Origin: JAVBQG01 sp031549185
GTDB taxonomy: Bacteria; Synergistota; Synergistia; Synergistales; Synergistaceae
DNA: 64,000 bases
Direction: 5' to 3'
Assembly: GCA_031549185.1 (NCBI GenBank)
Contig: JAVBQG010000009.1
Span: forward strand, 1 to 64,000
The notes beneath the pieces were generated by a model. The model saw only the letters and a list, made by a program, of their open reading frames with translations. It did not search any database and was not told the origin of the DNA. This document shows positions 7,739-17,069 of this stretch, piece after piece. Position 1 is the first letter of the stretch, and each line of letters begins with the position of its first letter. Both the position numbers and the translations under genes were made by a program.

Positions 7739-8866
7739 TCAGATCTGCGGTTTGACCGTGCCAATGAAGAGCTTCTTGCCGCCCTTGATCTCGACGATGC
7801 CCAGCTCCTTCTCGGCGTCGTGCGTGGCGTTCAGCGTGGTCATGCCCGTGACGGTCGGGACGTTCTTCGTCTTCTCCAGCGCGTCGCGGATCTTCTTGGG
7901 ATCGGCGCTGTTCGCGCGCTTGATCGCGTCGATGATCAGGATGTAGCTGTCGTAGCCGAGCGCCGCGTTGACGTTCGGCTCCTTGTCCGGATGCGCCTTC
8001 TTCCAGCTGGCGGTGAACTTCTTCGCCACCGGATTCATGTCCTTCATGCTCGGGTCGTAGGCGAACGTCGTGTGCATGAAGCCCTCGACCGCGTCGCCCC
8101 CCAGCGTGACGACCTCCGGGTTGTCCATCGCGTCGCCGCCCATGAAGCGGAACTTCGCGCCCAGCTCCTTCGCCTGCTTGAGGACGATCGCGCCCTCGGC
8201 GAAGTACGCCGGCAGGAAGACGATGTCGGGCTTCTTGGAGATCAGCTCGGTCAACTGCGCGGTGAAGTCCTGATCGCCGGACTGGTACTTCATCTCGGAG
8301 ACGATCTGTCCGCCCATCTTCGTGAAGGCCTGTTTGAAGAAATTGCCGAGGCCGACGCTGTAGTCGTTGGCGACGTCAATCAGGATGGCCGCCTTCTTGA
8401 ATTTCAGGTTCTTATATGCGTAGGTCGCGGCGCCCGCGCCCTGGAAGGGGTCGATGAAGCCGGCGCGGAAGTAGTATTTCTTGCCCTGTGTCACGAGCGG
8501 GTTGGTGCAGGAAGTTCCCATCACGGGAATCCCGGCCTTCTCGGCGACCTCGCCGCCGGCCATGGCGAGGGACGAGCCGTACGTTCCGATGATCGCGTTG
8601 ACTTTATCCCTCTCGATCAGGCGGGTGACGGCGTTGGCAGCTTCCACCTTGTCGGATTTGTTGTCCACGATGACCAGTTCGATTTTTTTGCCGAGCACGG
8701 TCGGAATTTCTTTATGTGCCAACTGCGTCCCCTCGAGCTCCAACTGTCCCCCGAAGGCGTTCTGCCCCGTCAGGCAGTTGTAAAAACCGATCTTGATGAC
8801 ATCCGCCGCAAAGGCACCGCTCGCCGCAAACAGACAGATCAACACCGCCAGCAACAACTTACGCAT
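7739..8866 (-). CDS. livK: Branched-chain amino-acid-binding periplasmic protein LivK
   Basis: The 375-residue secreted receptor of the importer. A signal peptide (residues 1-21, Met-Arg-Lys then Leu/Val core, cleavage after Ala-Phe-Ala) is followed by a type I periplasmic binding fold: 'IKIGFYNCLTG' opening, 'DNKSDKVEAANAVTRLI' and 'GTYGSSLAMA' ligand-loop motifs. No lipobox cysteine is visible. The ATG at 8866 follows a GAGGGGG site. The ligand is likely Leu/Ile/Val or another amino acid; sequence alone does not fix it. It is transcribed divergently from the MATE gene. Confidence 0.92.
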   Translation of the reverse strand: MRKLLLAVLICLFAASGAFAADVIKIGFYNCLTGQNAFGGQLELEGTQLAHKEIPTVLGKKIELVIVDNKSDKVEAANAVTRLIERDKVNAIIGTYGSSLAMAGGEVAEKAGIPVMGTSCTNPLVTQGKKYYFRAGFIDPFQGAGAATYAYKNLKFKKAAILIDVANDYSVGLGNFFKQAFTKMGGQIVSEMKYQSGDQDFTAQLTELISKKPDIVFLPAYFAEGAIVLKQAKELGAKFRFMGGDAMDNPEVVTLGGDAVEGFMHTTFAYDPSMKDMNPVAKKFTASWKKAHPDKEPNVNAALGYDSYILIIDAIKRANSADPKKIRDALEKTKNVPTVTGMTTLNATHDAEKELGIVEIKGGKKLFIGTVKPQI

Positions 8867-8982
8867 GAAAAAAGACCCCCTCTCGAATTTGTACCACGCT
8901 TCATATATTACTCGATGACGGAATTTTACACCAGTGCGGGAATTGAAATTGCCAGCCAAATGAAGGTTTTGCGGGTCAACTC

Positions 8983-8991
8983 TGCTATACT
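8983..8991 (+). promoter_or_regulatory. Extended -10 element upstream of the MATE gene
   Basis: TGC-TATACT matches an extended -10 box (TGn plus -10 hexamer); no good -35 hexamer is visible. It lies in the 179-base divergent region between livK and the exporter. Confidence 0.45.
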
Positions 8992-9045
8992 GTGCCGCAA
9001 ACGATTCGCGATCGTATCTGTCTCTTTTGGTGGGAGGGGCGCGAC

Positions 9046-10410
9046 ATGGACGATTCGAACAGGCGGGCGCTTGGAGAGCTTCCCGTCGGAAAGCTCCTGG
9101 TACGACTCTCCGTCCCGGCGATGGTCGGCATGTTCGTCCAGGCGCTCTACAGCCTCACGGATGCCGTCTACGTCGGCTACTTCGTGGGACACCGGGGCAT
9201 TGCCTCCGTGTTCGTCTCCTTCCCGGGCGTGCTGGTCGCCATGGCCCTCTCCCTCTGTTTCGGCGTCGGCGGCACCTCCGTCATCTCGCGCTATCTCGGC
9301 GCAAGGGACGACGAGCAGGCGGCCTCGACCCTGGGCAGCACGGCCACGGCCGTCGTGGCGACGGCCGCCCTGATGGCGGGCGTATGCCTTCTGTACGCGG
9401 AGCGGTTGTGCGCGTTTCTCGGAGCCTCCCCGGCCATCATGGACCAAGCCGTGGCCTATTGGAAGATCACGTTCGGAGCCCTGCCGATCTTCATGCCCAT
9501 GATCGCCGGGAGCAACTTCGTGCGGGGAGAGGGGAACGCGAAGCTCGCCATGTACAGCATGGTGATCTCCGGCGCACTCAACATCCTGCTGGACCCGATT
9601 TTCATCCACTCTTTCGGGATGGGTGTCCGGGGTGCGGCATGGGCCACCGTGATCTCCCAGGCATTCGCGCTCCTCTGGTTGCTGCGTTTCTATTTCTGCG
9701 GAGACAGTGTCCTGAGGCTGCGCGCGCGCCATTTCCACCCAAAATTCGAGCTGCTCCGGCAGGTCGTCTCGGTGGGTTCGGCGGCGTTTGCCCGGCAAAT
9801 GGGGTTCGCCGTGTCATGGGTGGTCGTCAACAGGACCTTTGCAGCCTTCGGAGGAGACACGGGCATCGCGACATCGGGGGTTATCCAGCGAATGGTGTCG
9901 TTCGTGACGATGCCGGTCATCGGCATCGGACAGGGCCTCATGCCGATCGTGGGGTACAATTTCGGCGCGAAGGCCTTCTCCCGCGTGCGCGAAGTGATGA
10001 AAATCGCGGGCTTCCACGCCACGGCGATCAGCGTCCTCGCGGGCGCCGCGATCGCGGCTTTCCCCGCCGAGATACTCGCCATCTTCTCCGCGTCCCCCGA
10101 GATGTTGAAAATGGGGGTACCCGGTGCCCGCCTCGTCGCGATCGGCGTTCCGTTCGTGGGGATACAGATCGTGACCTCGAGTTTTTTCCAGGGAGTCGGC
10201 CGAGGAGGCGTCTCTCTCTTCCTCGCCATGCTGCGCCCGATGCTGCTCTTCCCTCCCCTGGCGATCCTGCTGTCGCATCTGTACGAGATGACGGGGACAT
10301 GGACCGCCTTCCCGGTCGCGGATATTGCCGGAACGGCCATTACGCTGGTCGTCTATTTTACCTGCAGGGGAAAGGTCTACCGGATTACGCCGACAGGACT
10401 CGGCCGCTGA
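9046..10410 (+). CDS. MATE-family multidrug/Na+ antiporter
   Basis: A 454-residue polytopic protein, the usual MATE length, with 12 hydrophobic segments arranged as two similar halves. The N-terminal half shows Leu-Ser-Val-Pro-Ala-Met-Val-Gly-Met-Phe-Val-Gln-Ala-Leu-Tyr-Ser-Leu-Thr-Asp-Ala-Val-Tyr-Val, and the second half repeats 'GSAAFARQMGFAVSWVVVN'. Such proteins export cationic drugs or metabolites in exchange for Na+ or H+. Start at ATG 9046, nine bases after GGGAGG; the longer frame from 8992 lacks a site. It is the only plus-strand gene between 4.1 and 49.6 kb and ends 6 bases from the convergent acyltransferase. Confidence 0.92.
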   Translation: MDDSNRRALGELPVGKLLVRLSVPAMVGMFVQALYSLTDAVYVGYFVGHRGIASVFVSFPGVLVAMALSLCFGVGGTSVISRYLGARDDEQAASTLGSTATAVVATAALMAGVCLLYAERLCAFLGASPAIMDQAVAYWKITFGALPIFMPMIAGSNFVRGEGNAKLAMYSMVISGALNILLDPIFIHSFGMGVRGAAWATVISQAFALLWLLRFYFCGDSVLRLRARHFHPKFELLRQVVSVGSAAFARQMGFAVSWVVVNRTFAAFGGDTGIATSGVIQRMVSFVTMPVIGIGQGLMPIVGYNFGAKAFSRVREVMKIAGFHATAISVLAGAAIAAFPAEILAIFSASPEMLKMGVPGARLVAIGVPFVGIQIVTSSFFQGVGRGGVSLFLAMLRPMLLFPPLAILLSHLYEMTGTWTAFPVADIAGTAITLVVYFTCRGKVYRITPTGLGR

Positions 10411-10416
10411 TATTTC

Positions 10417-11556
10417 CTAGAAAATTTTCCCCGGGATCTTCTTCAACACGCGGTTGGTCAGTACCTGGCAGATCGTGATGGTCGCGACGATCCCCACGGC
10501 CCACTTGAGGCCGATCGGCAATCCCAGGTTCAACATAACGTACAACGCCGGCATCAGCACGATCTGATGCAGCCAGTACGTGCCGTAGGAGGTGGGCCCG
10601 AAGCGCCGTCCCAATTTCAGCAACGAACCCTGCACACGCATGAAGAGAGATGAGAGAAAGAGCGGTATGGAGAAGGCGACGAGGTTGTACAGCACTGCGT
10701 TGCAGATCGCATTTGCCGTGGCACCCAGCGCAGGCGCCATGGCGAACTTCCAGTAGAGCATCGCACACGACGAGACGGCCGCGAGCGTCCCCCAAAGCAC
10801 GAGGCTCGGGGTCCACCCGCCCGGGGTGAACCAGCGGCGCCGGCAGCCGTACACGCCCAGGGCGAAGATCAGCACGTAGCCGACGATTCGAGCCGGCTGA
10901 AAGTAGAGGACGTACCCGACATTGAGCCAATCGTCGACAGGTTTGACGTAGCGAACGGAGAGGAAGAAACAGGCCATCGAGAGCGCCAGAATCGAGATCA
11001 AGCGGGCGGGCCCCGGAGCACCCGGCTTCAAGTTCTTCGGTAGAGCTTTGCCCGGTTCCACCGCGAGCGCGTAGACGATCTGAAAGAAGAGCAGAATGCC
11101 GAGGTACCAATAGTGTCCCTGCTGGTAAAAGCGCCCGAAGAACTCCGTGCGCATGAACTCGGCCGCAGAGGGAAGGGGAAGGTAGGCTTTCATCGTCGCC
11201 GCCGCGAAAAAGGGAGCGACGAGAAGCACGCCGAGAACCCAGGGGATTCCAATGTGCCGCAGCTTGTCCGAGATAAACGCCCCCCGTGTCCTCTTCGCCA
11301 GCGAAGGAGGCGAAAAATAGCCCGACAGGAAGAAGAGCGTCGTCATCGGAAACGAGTCGAGAAAGACGACGAGGATCGTGAAGAAAAGGCTGTTCCTGGG
11401 ATCGATGACGTACCACCACTGTGGCACATACGCCATGTAGGTCATCGCGGCGTGAAGGGCGATCACGCAGAAAACCACGACGACCCGCAGAGCGTCGAGG
11501 CCGTCGAGTCTGCCCCCCGTGCCCACCGATACCCGTGCGCCGTCTTGCCCTGCCAC
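10417..11556 (-). CDS. Acyltransferase 3 family membrane protein
   Basis: About 379 residues with roughly ten transmembrane helices. The N-terminal Arg24-x10-His35 motif (Leu-Arg-Val...Ala-Leu-His-Ala) is the catalytic signature of the acyltransferase-3/OafA family, which transfers acetyl or other acyl groups to sugars, lipids or antibiotics at the membrane. 'FFLSGYF' and 'HYWYLGILLFFQ' are further family motifs. The GTG start at 11556 lies 2 bases after the cutC stop; its ribosome site (AGGGG) is very close, so a GTG at 11526 cannot be excluded. Acceptor substrate unknown. Last gene of the radA-nfeD-slipin-cutC string. Confidence 0.85.
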   Translation of the reverse strand: MAGQDGARVSVGTGGRLDGLDALRVVVVFCVIALHAAMTYMAYVPQWWYVIDPRNSLFFTILVVFLDSFPMTTLFFLSGYFSPPSLAKRTRGAFISDKLRHIGIPWVLGVLLVAPFFAAATMKAYLPLPSAAEFMRTEFFGRFYQQGHYWYLGILLFFQIVYALAVEPGKALPKNLKPGAPGPARLISILALSMACFFLSVRYVKPVDDWLNVGYVLYFQPARIVGYVLIFALGVYGCRRRWFTPGGWTPSLVLWGTLAAVSSCAMLYWKFAMAPALGATANAICNAVLYNLVAFSIPLFLSSLFMRVQGSLLKLGRRFGPTSYGTYWLHQIVLMPALYVMLNLGLPIGLKWAVGIVATITICQVLTNRVLKKIPGKIF

Positions 11557-11558
11557 CC

Positions 11559-12251
11559 CTAGAACCCCGCTACGATCTTCGCGAACTGCTCCACAACCTC
11601 AGGCATGATCCTGCCCAGGTACGTTCCGTCTTCGCGAACCGCTTTCCCCAGATGGTATTCCCTTGCCACGCCGGCTTCCGCAATACGGCCGATGTTTCCA
11701 AGGGTCACGCCTCCGCCCGCCATGATGCGCAACGCGGGGCCCGCCTCCTCCTTCATTGCGGCCAGCACGGGCAGGTTGTCGACGATGTTTCCCCGCCCTC
11801 CGGAGGTCAGCACACTGCGTACCGAGGGATACTCCCGTATGCGGCGAATCGCCCCCACGGGGTCTTTCGTTGCGTCAATCGCCCTGTGGAACGTAACCTC
11901 CATCGGGCCGATGTGCCTCATCAGGCGATCCATCACCTTCAGATCGACCTCGCCCTTCTCCGTAAGAGCGCCGAAGACGACGCCGAAGGCGCCACAATCC
12001 TGGGCGGTCGCCACATCGTCCATCATGATCTCGATGTCGGCCGGCGAGTAACAGAAACCCATCGCGTGCGGACGAATCATCACCATGACCGGGATATCCC
12101 CGGTCGCGTGAACCGCCGCACGGATCAGAGCTCCGCTCGGCGTCAGCCCACCCTCCGAAAGGCCGGAGAGCAGCTCGATACGGCTCGCTCCACCCTGCAC
12201 GATCAGACGCACGTCGTCAATACAGGTCGCGATAACCTCCAGTATTGCCAT
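11559..12251 (-). CDS. cutC: CutC family protein
   Basis: A 230-residue TIM-barrel protein matching the CutC family. It opens 'LEVIATCIDDVRLIVQGGASRIELLSGL', with Glu-Gly-Gly-Leu-Thr-Pro-Ser, then 'VMIRPHAMGFCYS' and 'EVTFHRAIDATKD', and ends with the Thr-Ser-Gly-Gly and Met-Ala-Gly-Gly-Gly-Val loops. Originally named for copper tolerance, its enzymatic role remains unsettled. The Cys and His residues usually discussed as metal ligands are present in 'HAMGFCY'. 35 bases separate it from the slipin gene. Confidence 0.93.
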   Translation of the reverse strand: MAILEVIATCIDDVRLIVQGGASRIELLSGLSEGGLTPSGALIRAAVHATGDIPVMVMIRPHAMGFCYSPADIEIMMDDVATAQDCGAFGVVFGALTEKGEVDLKVMDRLMRHIGPMEVTFHRAIDATKDPVGAIRRIREYPSVRSVLTSGGRGNIVDNLPVLAAMKEEAGPALRIMAGGGVTLGNIGRIAEAGVAREYHLGKAVREDGTYLGRIMPEVVEQFAKIVAGF

Positions 12252-12286
12252 GGCGATCCCTCCCGTTCATTTTCGATTCATCGCCG

Positions 12287-13084
12287 TCAGTTTTCCGTAT
12301 GCCTGCCGTCCTTCGTGTGTCTTTCCAGAAATGGCCTGATCAGATCGATCGGCAGCGGGAAGATCGTCGTCGAGTTCTTGTCCACGGAGATCTCCCGCAG
12401 CGTCTGCAGATAACGGAGCTGCAGGGTCATCGGAGAGCGCTCCATCGTCTCGGACGCCTGTGTCAGCTTTTCGGCGGCCTGCAGCTCGCCCTCGGCCGCA
12501 ATGATCTTTGCGCGGCGTTCGCGCTCGGCCTCCGCCTGGCGCGCCATCGCGCGCTTCATCCCCTCGGGTAGTTCCAGCTCCTTCACCTCGACGGCGCTGA
12601 CCTTGATGCCCCAGGGATCCGTGCGCTCGTCGATGATCTGTTGCAGCTCGAAGTTGATCTTGTCGCGCGCGGAGAGTACCTCGTCCAGTTCCGCGCGGCC
12701 GATCACCGAGCGCAGCGTCGTCTGCGAGAGCTGACTCGTCGCGGTGATGTAATCCTCAACCTCGACCATCGATTTCGCCGGATCGAGGACGCGGAAGTAG
12801 ACGACTGCGTTGACCTTGATCGGCACGTTGTCCCGCGTGATAACTTCCTGTACCGGCACGTCGAGCGTCACGACGCGCAGGTCGACACGAAGCGTGCGGT
12901 CAATCCCCGGGATGATGACGACGATTCCCGGCCCCTTGGAACCCCACAGTCTGCCGAGACGAAAGACAACCAGCCGCTGATACTCCGGGACGATCTTCAG
13001 GATCGACGTGAGTATCAGAATCAGAATAAAAATGCCGCCGATCGAGGAACCGAGGTTGAAAATGCTGCTGATCATATTGTTCAT
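12287..13084 (-). CDS. Slipin / SPFH (stomatin-like) membrane protein
   Basis: A 265-residue SPFH-domain protein. One N-terminal transmembrane segment (about 14-33) is followed by the stomatin motif 'VPEYQRLVVFRLGR', the SPFH core to about residue 195, and a Glu/Ala/Arg-rich coiled coil (about 190-230). It forms large membrane-bound oligomers that organise microdomains. Its ATG overlaps the nfeD stop by four bases, the conserved NfeD-slipin gene pair seen across bacteria and archaea, where the protease cleaves near the slipin C-terminus. Confidence 0.93.
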   Translation of the reverse strand: MNNMISSIFNLGSSIGGIFILILILTSILKIVPEYQRLVVFRLGRLWGSKGPGIVVIIPGIDRTLRVDLRVVTLDVPVQEVITRDNVPIKVNAVVYFRVLDPAKSMVEVEDYITATSQLSQTTLRSVIGRAELDEVLSARDKINFELQQIIDERTDPWGIKVSAVEVKELELPEGMKRAMARQAEAERERRAKIIAAEGELQAAEKLTQASETMERSPMTLQLRYLQTLREISVDKNSTTIFPLPIDLIRPFLERHTKDGRHTEN

Positions 13085-14448
13085 GTTTCTTGTCCTCCCG
13101 CTCTTTTTTTGATCGCACTCGCGTCGATCAACTTTACGTAAAGCGTGAGAGATTCAACTCTCACGACTTCCACTTCCTCGCCCTCGGACAGAACGATGTC
13201 CGGATCCTGCGGCCTGACGCGCCAGTATTCTCCGTGCACCATCACCATGGGCCCCTTATCCGAAAAACCGAGCACCTTCACCCGTTCGCCGATCATCACG
13301 CCCTCGCCGGAGGTGGGGCGTCGCCTCAGGACCTTGTAGATGAGGCGCAACACCAACAGAAAGGCCACCGCGATGACGAGCGTGACGCCCACGACAAACC
13401 CCGCCGAGAGGTGCAACAGTTCGCCCCCCGGGGCCTTGAAGAGGATGAGCCCTCCGAAGAGCATCGCCCCTATTCCGATCGCGATGAGAATCCCCATGCC
13501 GCCCATCACGAGGTCGAGGACCATGATGACAATTCCTCCGGCCAGCAGAGCCACGCCCACCAGATTGACGGGCAGCACCCGGAGGCCGTAGCTCGCCATA
13601 ATCAGAAACAGCGCGCCCGTCGTCCCCATCACGAACCCGCCGGGGGCCTTCGCTTCGAGGATGATCAGGAAGATGCCCGCGATGAGCGCCAGATAGGCGA
13701 TGTCGGGACGGGAGAGAAAGCCGAGCAGGCGGAGCCGCGGCGTCATCTCGATGCGCTTCTCCTCGTGTCCTGTCAGAGAGATCGTCCGTTCCTCGCCCTT
13801 CACCTTGACAATCCGGCCATCGAGCTTTTTCAACAATTCCGCCTCGTCGGCGGCGATAAAGTCGATCACCTTCCGGTCGAGCGCCTCGCGGGCCGTGAGC
13901 GACACGCTCTCCTTGACCATCGATTCGGCGACCTTCACGTTGCGCCCCCGCTCCTGCGCGAACGAGCGCATCTTCGCGGTGAGGTCGTTCGTGATCTTGC
14001 GATCCATCTCCGAGCTTTCGTTCTTGATATCCCCCCCGCCGCCCGTCACCGGGTGTGCCGCTCCGATGTTCGTCCCGGGGGCCATGACTGCCACGTGGGC
14101 AGCCTGAACGATAAAGGCGCCGGCGGATGCCGCGCGGGAACCGCTCGGAGCAACCCATACCACCACCGGGTAGTTCGCCTCCGCAATGGCGGTCATGATC
14201 TCGGACATGGAATCGACGAGACCGCCGGGCGTATTCATCTGAAAGACAAGCACCGTCTTCGGGTCGTTCCCCACCTCTTTGAAGACGTTCGCCACGTGTT
14301 CCTCCAGGGGGACGCCGACGATGCCGTCCATCTTCGCGAAATAAACCACCGTCGGCTTTGCGGGCACGGCGGCGTGCGTCACTCCGGAAAGAATGAGAAA
14401 AAACAGCGAAAGAAGAAGCCCGAGTCGATGCGCCCGATTCGCCTTCAT
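13081..14448 (-). CDS. nfeD: NfeD-type membrane serine protease (long form)
   Basis: 455 residues. A signal peptide (1-26) is followed by a ClpP-like protease domain with the Asn-Thr-Pro-Gly-Gly oxyanion loop near 72-76. The nucleophile motif Ala-Ala-Ser108-Ala-Gly comes next, with a probable catalytic Lys (about 151). A block of 5-6 membrane helices (about 235-370) and a C-terminal soluble OB-fold NfeD domain (about 385-445) follow. It acts in membrane quality control with the adjacent slipin. The start overlaps the radA stop by four bases (ATGA). Confidence 0.93.
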   Translation of the reverse strand: MKANRAHRLGLLLSLFFLILSGVTHAAVPAKPTVVYFAKMDGIVGVPLEEHVANVFKEVGNDPKTVLVFQMNTPGGLVDSMSEIMTAIAEANYPVVVWVAPSGSRAASAGAFIVQAAHVAVMAPGTNIGAAHPVTGGGGDIKNESSEMDRKITNDLTAKMRSFAQERGRNVKVAESMVKESVSLTAREALDRKVIDFIAADEAELLKKLDGRIVKVKGEERTISLTGHEEKRIEMTPRLRLLGFLSRPDIAYLALIAGIFLIILEAKAPGGFVMGTTGALFLIMASYGLRVLPVNLVGVALLAGGIVIMVLDLVMGGMGILIAIGIGAMLFGGLILFKAPGGELLHLSAGFVVGVTLVIAVAFLLVLRLIYKVLRRRPTSGEGVMIGERVKVLGFSDKGPMVMVHGEYWRVRPQDPDIVLSEGEEVEVVRVESLTLYVKLIDASAIKKRAGGQET

Positions 14449-15803
14449 ATCATCAACCTCTCAAGCATCTGTGAAATCGTGTCCACCCGGACGATCTCCA
14501 TATCCTTCGTACCGGGTGTATGCAGAGCGTCGCGCGGTTCCCGTCCGCTGATCACCGCACGCCTGAAACCGAGCCTCGCTGCCTCGCGCAGCCGCATCCC
14601 CGTCTTCGCGGCAGGGCGCACCTCACCCGCTAACCCCGTCTCGCCGATAAAGCAGACGTTTCCGACGATCGGCACGTCTTTCAGCGAGGAGGCGAGCGCC
14701 GCGCAGATCGAGAGATCCGCCGCCGGATCGCCGAGCGTGAGGCCGCCTGCGACGTTCGCATAGACGTCGCAGCTTCTTGAAAATATACCACAACGACGCT
14801 CCAATACGGCGAGCAAAAGCTGCAACCGATTCAGCTCGATCCCGCGGGATGTCCGCCTGGGGTACTGAAAGGGCGTCGCGCATGAGAGCGCCTGTATCTC
14901 CGCGATCAGAGGGCGCGAGCCCTCCAGCGATACGCCCATCGCGACGCCGGGGGTGTCCGCCTCCCGCGCGCTCCAGTAGAGGTGGCTCGGGTCGCGCACC
15001 GCGACGAGTCCCTTTTCGGTCATCTCGAAGATGCCCAATTCATCCGTGCTGCCGAAGCGGTTCTTCTCCGCCCGCAGGAGGCGATGGGAGGACGTCCGCT
15101 CTCCGGAGAAGAGCAGGACGACGTCGACCATGTGCTCAAGAATTTTGGGGCCCGCGATCTGCCCCTGCTTCGTGATATGGCCGACCATGACGGCGGGGAT
15201 GCCCAGCGTCTTCGAGACCTCCGCGCAGCGCGAGGCCACATGACGAACCTGATTCAGGGAACCCGACCAACCGCTCTCATCCTCGATCCGAAACGACTGA
15301 ACGGAGTCGACGACCAGAAATTCGTAACCCTTCGCCGCCTCCAGCATCGCGAGGATGTCCTGCTCGCAGAGAAGGTCGAGCCTCTCCTCCGATATGCCGA
15401 GCCTGCGCGCCCGCAGAGCGAGCTGGCCGCTCGACTCCTCCCCCGAAATATAGAGGACCCGGTGCCCTGCCTTCGCCATGCAGGCGCAGACCTGCAGAAG
15501 GAGCGTCGACTTGCCGACGCCGGGCTCGCCGCCCAGCAGCACGACACCTCCCTCGATCCAGCCGCCCCCGAGCACCCGGTCGAGTTCCTCGATGCCGGAG
15601 GAGATCCTCTCCTGAACGGAGACCTTGATGCTGGAAACCGGCTCGGCCCGGCTCGCCGAGACCTGCCCCGTCTTCGATGTGCGCAGCGGCTCCTCCTCGG
15701 AGAGCGTGCCCCATGCGCCGCAACCGGGGCACTTGCCGACCACGGTCAAGCTCATATAACCGCAGTCGACACATCGATAGCGCGTCATGCTTTTTTTCGC
15801 CAT
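14445..15803 (-). CDS. radA: DNA repair protein RadA
   Basis: 452 residues, the standard RadA/Sms length. It has a C4 zinc ribbon (Cys11-x2-Cys14...Cys25-x2-Cys28), a RecA-like ATPase with Walker A Gly-Glu-Pro-Gly-Val-Gly-Lys-Ser-Thr (92-100), the RadA-specific 'KNRFG' motif near 250, and a C-terminal Lon-like domain. It promotes branch migration in recombinational repair. First gene of a compact operon continuing into nfeD. Confidence 0.97.
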   Translation of the reverse strand: MAKKSMTRYRCVDCGYMSLTVVGKCPGCGAWGTLSEEEPLRTSKTGQVSASRAEPVSSIKVSVQERISSGIEELDRVLGGGWIEGGVVLLGGEPGVGKSTLLLQVCACMAKAGHRVLYISGEESSGQLALRARRLGISEERLDLLCEQDILAMLEAAKGYEFLVVDSVQSFRIEDESGWSGSLNQVRHVASRCAEVSKTLGIPAVMVGHITKQGQIAGPKILEHMVDVVLLFSGERTSSHRLLRAEKNRFGSTDELGIFEMTEKGLVAVRDPSHLYWSAREADTPGVAMGVSLEGSRPLIAEIQALSCATPFQYPRRTSRGIELNRLQLLLAVLERRCGIFSRSCDVYANVAGGLTLGDPAADLSICAALASSLKDVPIVGNVCFIGETGLAGEVRPAAKTGMRLREAARLGFRRAVISGREPRDALHTPGTKDMEIVRVDTISQMLERLMI

Positions 15804-15852
15804 TACGAACGCCCCCTTATTCGGATTTTAAAGCAATGCGATCGTTGTTTTT

Positions 15853-15929
15853 GTAGGGGCAAACAGTGTTCGCCCGTTTCTCCCTGAATGGATCATGATC
15901 CTTGGCGGGCGCACACTGTGCGCCCCTAC
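15853..15929. repeat. Interrupted 24-bp inverted repeat between radA and the PHP gene
   Basis: Left arm 15853-15876 and right arm 15906-15929 are complementary at 21 of 24 positions, separated by 29 bases. The arms carry GTAGGGGC and GCGCCCCTAC ends. It may be a REP-type palindromic element or end the PHP transcript; there is no T-run. Confidence 0.6.
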
Positions 15930-15960
15930 GAGAAACAGGCCGCTTGAAATAGAAACAGAA

Positions 15961-16710
15961 TTACCCCCAGGGCCAGGAGATGCGGCGTCCCTCGCGCCCT
16001 GCTAGCGCGAGCCGGATCTCCTCGAAGGTCGGAGCCTCCAGCAACATCTTGGTGCCGTTGGCGCGGCTCAGCGTGTCCAGCGAGTGGGAGTCGGACGAGC
16101 GGATGAAAGTCCTGTCGGGATATTTTTCGCGCCACTCCTGCGCCTGCTCCGAGTTGAGGCGCCGGGAAAGTTCGAAGGCGTCGACCGGATAGTCGAGCGG
16201 TATGGGGCCGAGCACGGCGGGATAGGCAAAGGCAGGCCTGTCTATGTGAGCGAGGTTCACGATCGCACCCGCCTCGTGCGCGCGCTTCACGATCGTGTCG
16301 ATTTCGTAGCCGACTCCCTGGATCAGCATCGTATCCTCCATGCGCACGATCTCGTTGTTCGCGTCGATGACCACCTGGTACCCGAAGATATCCGGATCGT
16401 TCTGGATCGGGGGCATCGCCTCCCACAGCCACTTTTGAAAATCGCCTACGGCGGAGAGGTCGGGAAAAATCGTGACGACGTGAATGTCCTCCGCCGTCTG
16501 TACTTCGATCGCGGGGAAGACCACGGGGTTGCCGGCGGCGACCTCCATGATCGCAGCGCAGTTGTCCGCGCAGTTGTGGTCGGAGATGGCGATGACGTCG
16601 ATTCCCGCCTCGCGGACCTTGCCCACGATCTCCGGCGCACCCATCTCGAGCTCGCCGCAGGGGGAGAGGGCCGTGTGGATATGGAGATCCACCCAGTAGT
16701 ACGAGAGCAC
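15961..16710 (-). CDS. PHP-domain phosphoesterase of the sensor-hydrogenase module
   Basis: A 249-residue PHP-fold metal-dependent phosphoesterase: Asp8-Leu-His10-Ile-His12 opening motif, Ser-Asp-His-Asn near 43-46, and 'NLAHIDRP' plus 'SSDSHS' later metal motifs. It starts at GTG 16710, 8 bases downstream of the DRTGG gene. PHP genes of this type recur beside hydrogenase-like HydS, DRTGG and serine-kinase genes in anaerobes, where a phospho-signal removal role has been suggested. The substrate is unknown. This is not the DNA polymerase PHP domain. Confidence 0.85.
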   Translation of the reverse strand: MLSYYWVDLHIHTALSPCGELEMGAPEIVGKVREAGIDVIAISDHNCADNCAAIMEVAAGNPVVFPAIEVQTAEDIHVVTIFPDLSAVGDFQKWLWEAMPPIQNDPDIFGYQVVIDANNEIVRMEDTMLIQGVGYEIDTIVKRAHEAGAIVNLAHIDRPAFAYPAVLGPIPLDYPVDAFELSRRLNSEQAQEWREKYPDRTFIRSSDSHSLDTLSRANGTKMLLEAPTFEEIRLALAGREGRRISWPWG

Positions 16711-16717
16711 CTGGGGA

Positions 16718-17056
16718 TCAGCCCCTCAGCCCCAGCTCGCCCAGACGCAGGCAGACGTCGAAGATGGAGTCCCTCGCCGTAACGAGCGCGATGTTCTCCG
16801 CCTGGCAGCGAGCAACGAGATCGTCCGCCGGCTTGCGTCCCGCCGCGATGACCACGATCGGCGTGTCCTTCAACACCGCCACCGCCGCGACGTTCAGGTG
16901 CGACTGGATCGTCACCCAGGCGGCCCCGTCCGCGTCGCTGCCCATGATAAAGCTGAGAAGGTCGCCTACGACAACCTTCTCTACCTCTCTTGCGGGATCG
17001 CCCGTCACGTGTATCTCGGCGCCGATTTCAGCGCAAATTTTTCCCAGAGAAATCAT
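16718..17056 (-). CDS. DRTGG-domain protein (second copy)
   Basis: A 112-residue single-domain protein of the DRTGG family. These domains accompany CBS domains or stand alone and are thought to bind small ligands. Recognisable elements are 'VVGDLLSFIM', the turn before 'VTIQSHLNVAAVAVLKD' and 'VIAAGRKPADDLVARC'. It sits between the degenerate hydrogenase and PHP genes. A second DRTGG protein opens the same operon at 18840-19202; the two align in fold but have diverged clearly. Confidence 0.8.
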   Translation of the reverse strand: MISLGKICAEIGAEIHVTGDPAREVEKVVVGDLLSFIMGSDADGAAWVTIQSHLNVAAVAVLKDTPIVVIAAGRKPADDLVARCQAENIALVTARDSIFDVCLRLGELGLRG

Positions 17057-17069
17057 CGATATACCCCCG

